Assembly: GCA_963782595.1 (NCBI GenBank)
Contig: CAWAKJ010000001.1
Span: forward strand, 1,178,001 to 1,242,000
Direction of reading: 5' to 3'
Source: JAMQPK01 sp963782595
GTDB lineage: Bacteria; Acidobacteriota; Vicinamibacteria; Vicinamibacterales; JAMQPK01
Length of the DNA stretch: 64,000 bases
The translations under genes were made by a program, and so were the position numbers. The notes under the pieces are model-generated. The model did no database searches and was not told where the DNA came from. It saw nothing but the letters and a program-made list of their open reading frames with translations. Below, piece after piece: positions 1-5,503 of the stretch (positions are counted from its first letter, which is position 1; the number at the start of each line of letters is the position of its first letter).

Positions 1-58
1 GCTCTCGCCCGCGGAACGCGATTTCCGGCAGCGCTGGCTCGAATCTATACTCCGTTAG
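1..58 (+). CDS. C-terminal end of an upstream gene (partial)
   Basis: An open frame enters at base 2 and stops at TAG 56-58. It encodes the tail LSPAERDFRQRWLESILR. The stop lies 5 nt before the next start, which suggests co-transcription with the small membrane peptide and the symporter. The fragment is too short to assign a family. Confidence 0.5.
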   Translation, partial: LSPAERDFRQRWLESILR

Positions 59-63
59 CGCGC

Positions 64-174
64 ATGCCCGCCGATTCTCCACGCAAGTGGACTCGTACCT
101 ACGTCTCCGTCATTGCCATCGAAGTCCTGGCATTGTTGGGCTTGTGGTGGCTGCAGAGCTACTTCGGAATCTGA
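64..174 (+). CDS. 36-residue single-span membrane peptide upstream of SSS symporter
   Basis: This ATG frame encodes 36 residues. A short basic N-terminus (SPRKWTRTY) is followed by one hydrophobic segment at about residues 13-30 (VSVIAIEVLALLGLWWL) and a short aromatic tail. It ends 3 nt before the symporter start and begins 5 nt after the preceding stop, so it sits tightly inside an operon. Small hydrophobic partners occur next to some sodium:solute symporters; an accessory role is inferred from position and topology only. I do not recognise a named family. Confidence 0.6.
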   Translation: MPADSPRKWTRTYVSVIAIEVLALLGLWWLQSYFGI

Positions 175-177
175 GCC

Positions 178-1890
178 ATGCATCCTCTCGACTGGGCGGT
201 CGTGGCTGCCTACATCGCGTGGCTCATCTGGGACGGAGTCAAGCGAACCAACCTCGACCGTACGACTGAGTCGTACTTCCTCGCGAATCGCTCGATGCCA
301 TGGTGGGCCGTCGGCCTGTCGGTGATGGCCACGCAGCTGAGCGCCATCACGCTGGTTGGCACCACCGGGCAGGGCTACAACGACGGCCTGCGGTTCGTGC
401 AGTTCTATTACGGCCTGCCGCTCGCGATGATCATCCTGTGCGTCACGCTCGTGCCGTTCTTCTACCGGGCGAAGGTCTACACCGCGTACGAATATCTGGA
501 GCGCCGTTTCGATCTGAAGACCCGCACGCTGACGAGCGGCCTGTTTCTCGTCTCGCGCGCCATGTCGTGCGGCGCCATCGCCGCCGCGCCCGCGGTCGTG
601 CTGTCCGTCGTGCTCGGGTGGAGTGTCACGATGACGACGCTGATGATTCTGGCGCCGGCGGCGATTTACGCGAGTCTCGGTGGCGTACAGGCGGTCACAT
701 GGACCGACGTGAAGACAATGGGGCTCACGATGGTTGCCCTCGTGCTCGCCATGGTGTTTCTCGTGAAGGGACTGCCGAGCGGCGTGCGTGTCGACGACGC
801 GTTGTCTATTGCCGGCGGCACCGGCCGCCTGCAGGCGTTCGATTTCAAGTTCACGCTGACGGAAACCTATACGTTCTGGTCGGGGATGATCGGCGGCCTG
901 TTCCTGATGTTGTCGTACTTCGGATGCGACCAGAGCCAGGTGCAACGCTATCTCACTGCGAAATCGGTCGATGACGGACGGACGTCGCTGTTGATGAGCG
1001 CGTACTGGAAGATCCCTCTGCAGGTGCTCGTGCTCGTCGTGGGCGTGTTTACGTTTCTGTTCTATCTGTTCAACCAGCCGCCGCTCTTGTTCAATCCGGT
1101 TCACACAGAGCGTGTGCGATCGGGCGAATCGTCCGCCGCGTACGACGGACTCGAGCGCGAATTCCAGGCGACCTTCGAGGCGCGGCGGCAGGCGGCACTC
1201 GAGATCGCGGCAGCGCGCCACACAGACGACGTGCGCGAACAGGCGCGTGCCACCGACGAGTTCCATCGCCAGGAAGTAGCGCTGCGGGCGATCAGGATGC
1301 GGGCGGCGGCTTTGGTGAAACAAGTCACCGGCGATACGTCTTACAACGACGTCAACTATGTGTTCCCGACATGGATTACGACGGCGCTTCCCATCGGCAT
1401 CGTCGGACTCTGGATTGCCGCCATCATTACCGCGGCGACCGATTCGATTGCGGCCGAACTGAACTCGCTGTCGACGGCGTCGGTCATCGATTTCTACAAG
1501 CGGCTGGTCAGGCCGGTCGCACCAGACGAGCACTATCTGAGCGTGTCGCGGGCGGCCACCGGAGTATGGGGTGTGTTCGCCGGCATTGTGGCCGTTTATG
1601 CGAGCAGCCTGGGCTCGCTCATCGAAGTGGTCAACCGGTTCGGGTCGTTCTTCTACGGCTCGATCCTGGGTGTGTTCATGCTTGCGATTCTGACGCGACG
1701 GGCGACCGGCACCGGCGCGTTCGTCGGGCTGATTGCCGGAATGACCGCGGTGGCGTCGGTGGCGTTCGGCCGGCCGGATATCTCGTTCTTGTGGCACAAC
1801 GTCATCGGCGCCGTCGTGGTGTTTGTCGTGGGCCTGACGCTGAGTCTTTTTACAGAAGGTCAGAAGATCAGAAGGCCCGACAGCACGTAG
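178..1890 (+). CDS. Sodium:solute symporter (SSS/SLC5 family)
   Basis: The 570-residue protein is a multi-span inner-membrane carrier of the LeuT-fold SSS family. Visible SSS features are the first helix, the ESYFLANRSMPWWAVGLS stretch (residues about 31-48) typical of the helix 1-2 junction, a TQLSAITLVG segment, and a later TAATDSIAAELNS segment matching the conserved helix 8/9 region. A hydrophilic, charged insert lies at about residues 310-390 between membrane spans. The substrate cannot be read from the sequence; solutes in this family include sugars, proline and organic acids. The C-terminal tail ends in a polar stretch next to repetitive DNA. Confidence 0.9.
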   Translation: MHPLDWAVVAAYIAWLIWDGVKRTNLDRTTESYFLANRSMPWWAVGLSVMATQLSAITLVGTTGQGYNDGLRFVQFYYGLPLAMIILCVTLVPFFYRAKVYTAYEYLERRFDLKTRTLTSGLFLVSRAMSCGAIAAAPAVVLSVVLGWSVTMTTLMILAPAAIYASLGGVQAVTWTDVKTMGLTMVALVLAMVFLVKGLPSGVRVDDALSIAGGTGRLQAFDFKFTLTETYTFWSGMIGGLFLMLSYFGCDQSQVQRYLTAKSVDDGRTSLLMSAYWKIPLQVLVLVVGVFTFLFYLFNQPPLLFNPVHTERVRSGESSAAYDGLEREFQATFEARRQAALEIAAARHTDDVREQARATDEFHRQEVALRAIRMRAAALVKQVTGDTSYNDVNYVFPTWITTALPIGIVGLWIAAIITAATDSIAAELNSLSTASVIDFYKRLVRPVAPDEHYLSVSRAATGVWGVFAGIVAVYASSLGSLIEVVNRFGSFFYGSILGVFMLAILTRRATGTGAFVGLIAGMTAVASVAFGRPDISFLWHNVIGAVVVFVVGLTLSLFTEGQKIRRPDST

Positions 1891-1891
1891 T

Positions 1892-1910
1892 GTCCGGGCT
1901 TCATCCGGAC
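1892..1910. repeat. Short hairpin just after the symporter stop
   Basis: GTCCGG (1892-1897) pairs with CCGGAC (1905-1910) around a 7-nt loop, two bases after the symporter stop codon. There is no U-run, so it is not a canonical intrinsic terminator. It may protect the 3' end or be a REP-like sequence. Confidence 0.5.
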
Positions 1911-1922
1911 CGTGATGCCGTT

Positions 1923-1951
1923 TCGACGCCGAGACGCCGAGACGCCGAGAA
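1923..1951. repeat. Octamer tandem array (GACGCCGA)
   Basis: The word GACGCCGA is repeated three times in direct tandem. Related octamers in inverted orientation (CTTTGCGG, CTTCGCGT, CTCTGCGT) follow at about 2122-2152, so the arrays flank the cloverleaf element on both sides. Confidence 0.75.
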
Positions 1952-1966
1952 AATTCGTTGGCGCGG

Positions 1967-2111
1967 GCGGCATCGACTTCGTGGGCCGCGGACGCGGCCC
2001 ACGCGAGGAGAAGACGATAGCCGAATACAAGAGAGCTGCACAATCCTGGCTCTTGATATTCGGCCTATCGTCTTCTCCTCGCGCGCCGAAAGCGCGAAGT
2101 CGATGCCGCTC
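1967..2111. repeat. Cloverleaf palindromic repeat, copy 1
   Basis: The outer stem pairs 1967-1980 with 2096-2109 (14 bp perfect, extendable by two pairs). Inside it are three arms. The left hairpin is GTGGGCCGC (1981-1989), loop GGAC, GCGGCCCAC (1994-2002). The long central arm pairs 2003-2033 with 2050-2082 with small bulges. The right hairpin is CGCGC-CGAAA-GCGCG (2082-2096). The arms are contiguous, so the single strand folds as a cloverleaf. A second copy is at 25338-25470 and a truncated one at 2250-2330. No protein is encoded. It looks like a non-autonomous palindromic element (REP/BIME- or MITE-like); the mobilising enzyme is not in the window. Confidence 0.85.
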
Positions 2112-2121
2112 AGACCAGTGG

Positions 2122-2225
2122 GTCTTCTTTGCGGCTTCGCGTCTCTGCGTTGAAGCGGCATGTCCTCTTTGTCGTCCTCTGTTGTGCGTTAGTTCCTCTG
2201 TGGTTGGTTCGTGGGGTTCGTGGGC
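2122..2225. repeat. Octamer-periodic repeat tract
   Basis: Degenerate octamers such as CTTTGCGG/CTTCGCGT/CTCTGCGT (2124-2150) are followed by tracts built on CCTCTNNG and GGTTCGTGG words to about 2225. Their spacing is close to 8 nt. No reading frame here looks like a gene. Confidence 0.6.
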
Positions 2226-2249
2226 GGCTGTGGACTCCGTTCGCGGAAA

Positions 2250-2330
2250 TCGCGCGCCGACCGCGCGCAACTGATACCGCTGAGACCGGCGGTTTTCTTT
2301 GCGGCTTTGCGTCTCTGCGTCGAGCCGGCA
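2250..2330. repeat. Truncated third copy of the cloverleaf repeat (right side only)
   Basis: The stretch from the right hairpin onward is repeated here. TCGCGCGCCGACCGCGCGC matches the right-arm hairpin of copy 1, and is followed by an ATACCGCTGAGACC/CTTTGCGG/CTCTGCGT run parallel to 2102-2158. The left and central arms are absent. Copies 1 and 3 are direct repeats about 169 bp apart. Confidence 0.7.
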
Positions 2331-2377
2331 CTTACGCCTTTCGCCTTAAGACTTTCGACTTACGACTTTCGACTAAA
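2331..2377. repeat. Heptamer array (ACTTTCG/ACTTACG)
   Basis: Words such as CCTTTCG, ACTTTCG and ACTTACG repeat with a strict 7-nt period up to the start region of the FAD oxidoreductase gene. Together with the preceding entries this fills the 495-bp gap 1891-2385; I see no gene in that gap. Confidence 0.75.
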
Positions 2378-2385
2378 ATGGCGGC

Positions 2386-3612
2386 TTGGCCAAAACCCAC
2401 TACGGCACGAGCTTCTGGCTGGATCGATTCCCTTCGTCCCGGCGCCCCTCGTATCCACGGCACCGCGGTGACCTGCAGACCGAGGTGGCAATCGTGGGCG
2501 GCGGAGCGCTGGGCTGCGCCGCGGCCTATGTCTTCGCGGCTGCAGGGATCGATGTGGCGTTGTTCGAGCAGGGGCGAGTCGCGCAGGGTCAGGCCGGCGC
2601 CGGAACGGGCTTCGTCTTTCATGAACCCGAGCCGTTCTTCTTCAATCTGGCGAAGCAGCACGGCGTGCGCGATGCACGGCACATCTACCACGGCGCGCGC
2701 CGCGGGTCGCTCGAGTACGTGGCGGCGCTCAAGCGGCTCCGCATCGAGTGCGGGCTCGCGATTCGGGACGCCGTGCACTTCAGCACCACGCCCGAGGGCA
2801 TTCAGGATCTCCAGAAGGAGTACAGCGCGCTCCGCGATGCGGGCCTCGAAGCGGCGGCGCTCAAGGGCGCACCGCTCGTCCGGCGTGCCGGCGTGAATGG
2901 CTTTGGCCTCATCACACACGGGAATGCCAGTGTCGATCCTTATAGAGCGACGCTCGGGTTGGCGAAAGCCGCCGCGGCGAGGGGCGCCAAGATTTTCGAG
3001 CAGTCAGCGGTGACACGCATTCGTCCGAGACGCCGTACGGTGGATATCAGGACCGAGGGTGGGGTGGTGACCGCAGGGAAAGTAGTTGTGGCGACCGGCT
3101 ACCCGATCGACGATTTCAAGCCGCTTCGCCGCCGTTTTGTGCGCTGCGACAGCTATGTCGTGCTGACCCCGGAGTTGCCGGCGGGGATCAGGCGCGAAAT
3201 GACTCCGCCCGAGTTGATTCTTCGCGACACCGCCTCGCCAGATCACTGGACGCACTGGGTCGGCAATCGCGTGCTCTTTTCCGGGGCCGATCAGGTCAGC
3301 GTGCCCGATCGCGCGAAAGAGCGCACGCTCGTCCAGCGCACCGGCCAATTGATGTACGAGCTGTCGGTGCTCCGCCCGGTGATCTCCGGCGTCATGCCCG
3401 AGTACTCCTGGAGTGTCGAACATTCGCGCACGATTGACGGCGTTCCCTACTACGGCCCTCACAGAAACTATCCGCACCACTACTTCGCGTTCAGCGGCGG
3501 TGCCGGCGGCCTGGGCCAGTCGTTCACAGCCGCGCGTATCATCCTTCGTCACTACCAGGACAACCCCGACAAGGGCGACGAGCCGTTTTCGTTCGTTCGC
3601 ATTCGTGAATGA
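2386..3612 (+). CDS. FAD-dependent oxidoreductase (DAO family)
   Basis: The 408-residue protein has an N-terminal Rossmann dinucleotide motif AIVGGGALGCAAAYVF (about residues 35-50), an acidic-loop residue at the end of the second strand (LFEQG), and a C-terminal FSGGAGGLGQSF motif typical of D-amino-acid-oxidase-like flavoproteins. The substrate is unknown. The start is TTG (2386); a TAAAAT box lies 6 nt upstream and no Shine-Dalgarno is visible, so the mRNA may be leaderless. It overlaps bshB1 by 4 nt (ATGA). Its place at the head of a bacillithiol gene set hints at a thiol or amine oxidation role, but this is inference only. Confidence 0.85.
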   Translation: MAKTHYGTSFWLDRFPSSRRPSYPRHRGDLQTEVAIVGGGALGCAAAYVFAAAGIDVALFEQGRVAQGQAGAGTGFVFHEPEPFFFNLAKQHGVRDARHIYHGARRGSLEYVAALKRLRIECGLAIRDAVHFSTTPEGIQDLQKEYSALRDAGLEAAALKGAPLVRRAGVNGFGLITHGNASVDPYRATLGLAKAAAARGAKIFEQSAVTRIRPRRRTVDIRTEGGVVTAGKVVVATGYPIDDFKPLRRRFVRCDSYVVLTPELPAGIRREMTPPELILRDTASPDHWTHWVGNRVLFSGADQVSVPDRAKERTLVQRTGQLMYELSVLRPVISGVMPEYSWSVEHSRTIDGVPYYGPHRNYPHHYFAFSGGAGGLGQSFTAARIILRHYQDNPDKGDEPFSFVRIRE

Positions 3613-4352
3613 ATTCCCTGGATCTGCTCGCGTTTGGTCCCCACCCGGACGACCTGGAAATCGGTCTGGGCGGCACGTTGGCCAAGCAGGCAGCTCTGGG
3701 TCACACGGTTGGCCTCTGCGATCTGACCCGCGGCGAGATGTCGAGCAATGGCACGCCGGAACAGCGCGTCGAAGAGGCCAACGCGGCGTGCAAAGTCCTT
3801 GGCGCCGCCTGGCGTGAGAACCTCGGGTTGCCGGACCGGTCGATCGGCGGTTCGCCGGACCACGCCCGTCTGGTCGTCGAGCTGATTCGTCGCGTGCGGC
3901 CGCGCGCCATCGCGATTCCGTACTGGCACGACCGCCACCCCGACCATCAATCCGCTGCCGCGCTGTTGCGGGATGCCGTGTTCAATGCCAAGCTGAAGCG
4001 GTATGCAGCGTCGGGAGACCCGTGGCAGCCCGCGTGGGTGTGCGCCTATTTCATCAACGACGCGGGGCCGGTCTCATTCGTCGTTGATGTGTCGGGGTAC
4101 TACGAGGTGAAGCGGCGGGCCCTGGCGTGTTACGCGAGCCAGTTCACCCGTGCAACCGGGCTCGCAGAGACGCGTCTAAACTCTTCGACGTTCAATCAGC
4201 TCATCGAAAGCCGGGATGCGCAGTTTGGCGCCCTGGCCGGCGTGCGGTTTGCCGAGGGCATCGTGGTCGACGAGCCCGTCGTGCGCGAGCATCTGCTGAA
4301 GGACACAGGTCAGCGACCGGAGCGGGTGTCGGGGCCCCTCGACAAAAAATGA
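3609..4352 (+). CDS. bshB1: Bacillithiol biosynthesis deacetylase BshB1
   Basis: The 247-residue LmbE/PIG-L-fold zinc deacetylase should remove the acetyl group from GlcNAc-malate in the second step of bacillithiol synthesis. The metal motif HPDD is at residues 12-15 and the third ligand region is HDRHPDHQSAA (about 109-119). Length and the FGPHPDDLEIGLGG start match BshB1. It overlaps both neighbours by 4 nt (ATGA), and the next gene is bshA, which strongly supports the assignment. bshC is not in the window. Confidence 0.92.
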   Translation: MNSLDLLAFGPHPDDLEIGLGGTLAKQAALGHTVGLCDLTRGEMSSNGTPEQRVEEANAACKVLGAAWRENLGLPDRSIGGSPDHARLVVELIRRVRPRAIAIPYWHDRHPDHQSAAALLRDAVFNAKLKRYAASGDPWQPAWVCAYFINDAGPVSFVVDVSGYYEVKRRALACYASQFTRATGLAETRLNSSTFNQLIESRDAQFGALAGVRFAEGIVVDEPVVREHLLKDTGQRPERVSGPLDKK

Positions 4353-5503
4353 ACATTGGAGTCGTGTGTTACGCGTCCGTTGGCGGCAGTGGCATCGTGG
4401 CCACGGAGCTCGCGAAGTCGCTGGCGCGGCGCAGCCATCAGGTGCATCTCATCAGCACCGAGCCGCCGTTCCGTCTGGGCGAGTACGAAGCGGGGCTGGC
4501 GTTTCATCGCGTGCACACGCCGACCTATCCGGTCTTCCGAGAGCCCCAATACCTGCTCTCGCTGGCGAACAAGATCGTGCAGCTGTCGCGCGAGTTCGCG
4601 CTCGACATCGTCCACGCGCATTACGGCATTCCGCACGCGACCGCTGCGTACCTCGCCAAGCAGATTCTTGCCGCCACCAGCGTCAGCCCGGGCGAGAAAG
4701 TACCGAAGGTCATCACCACACTCCACGGCACCGACATCACGCTGCTCGGCAGCGATCCTTCGTACTCCGAAACCGTCGCGTTTTCGATCGATCAGTCCGA
4801 CGGCGTCACGGCCGTGTCCGAAAGCCTGCGTCGCGACACCTACGAGGCCCTGCCGATCAAGAGCGACATCCGGGTCATCCCGAATTTCCTCGAATGCGAC
4901 GAGCACAAGCGCCGCGATCTGCCCGATCTGCGGATGCGACTCTGCCCGCCGTCCAGATACGACAAGCTGATCATTCACTTGTCGAATTTCAGGCCCGTGA
5001 AGCGCGTGGAAACGGTCGTGGAGATCTTTCAACGCGTGCGGGCGGACGTGCGAGCCAAGCTGATCCTCGTCGGCGAAGGCCCCGAGCTGGGTCGCGCCAT
5101 GCGTATGGTGCACGAGCGCGGCCTCGCCTGCGATGTCGAAGCCCTCGGTGAACAGGATCAGGTTGTGCCCCTGCTGTCCGTTTCCGATCTGTTCCTGCTT
5201 CCTTCTGCGCAGGAAAGCTTTGGACTCGCTGCGCTCGAGGCGATGGCCTGCGGGGTGCCGGTCGTCGCGTCGCGCGTCGGCGGCCTGCCGGAAGTGGTCG
5301 AGGATGGCGTCTCGGGTTTCCTTCGCGACCCCGAAGACGTCGCCGGGATGGCCGAGAGCGCGATCGCGTTGCTGGTCGATCCCACCCTGCACGAGACATT
5401 CGCGCGTGCGGGCCTCGATCGGGTGCGGCGGCATTTCTGCGCCGGCCGCGTGGTTCCGCAGTACGAAGCGTATTATCAGGAAGTCATCCAGAAATCAAAA
5501 TGA
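4349..5503 (+). CDS. bshA: N-acetyl-alpha-D-glucosaminyl L-malate synthase BshA
   Basis: The 384-residue GT4 glycosyltransferase joins UDP-GlcNAc to L-malate, the first step of bacillithiol synthesis. The N-terminal motif is MNIGVVCYASVGGSGIVATE, and the acceptor domain has HYGIPHA. The sugar-nucleotide domain has SNFRPVKR, LVGEGPE and the ESFGLAALEAMACGVPVV motif with the conserved E-x7-E. A longer frame is open upstream to 4127, but it overlaps bshB1 extensively; the ATG at 4349 overlaps the bshB1 stop (ATGA) and gives the family's usual start and length. Confidence 0.95.
   Translation: MNIGVVCYASVGGSGIVATELAKSLARRSHQVHLISTEPPFRLGEYEAGLAFHRVHTPTYPVFREPQYLLSLANKIVQLSREFALDIVHAHYGIPHATAAYLAKQILAATSVSPGEKVPKVITTLHGTDITLLGSDPSYSETVAFSIDQSDGVTAVSESLRRDTYEALPIKSDIRVIPNFLECDEHKRRDLPDLRMRLCPPSRYDKLIIHLSNFRPVKRVETVVEIFQRVRADVRAKLILVGEGPELGRAMRMVHERGLACDVEALGEQDQVVPLLSVSDLFLLPSAQESFGLAALEAMACGVPVVASRVGGLPEVVEDGVSGFLRDPEDVAGMAESAIALLVDPTLHETFARAGLDRVRRHFCAGRVVPQYEAYYQEVIQKSK

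Noticed and set aside
55..2043. 662-residue frame on the minus strand opposite the symporter
   Set aside because: Arg/His/Asp-rich composition typical of antisense frames in GC-rich genes; the plus-strand symporter has clear family motifs.
1967..2111. Cloverleaf fold as a tRNA or tmRNA-like gene
   Set aside because: There is no anticodon/T-arm consensus, no CCA or TTCRA motif, and the arms are far longer than tRNA arms.
1860..2331. Pseudogene remnant in the 495-bp gap after the symporter
   Set aside because: No frame shows similarity to a protein family; hairpins, octamers and heptamers account for nearly all of the gap.
2129..2896. 255-residue plus-strand frame across the repeat region
   Set aside because: It runs through palindromic repeats and then out of frame over the FAD oxidoreductase; Ser/Arg-rich shadow composition.
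4127..4348. N-terminal extension of bshA
   Set aside because: It overlaps bshB1 in another frame and has no similarity to BshA; the ATG at 4349 overlaps the bshB1 stop and gives the normal length.
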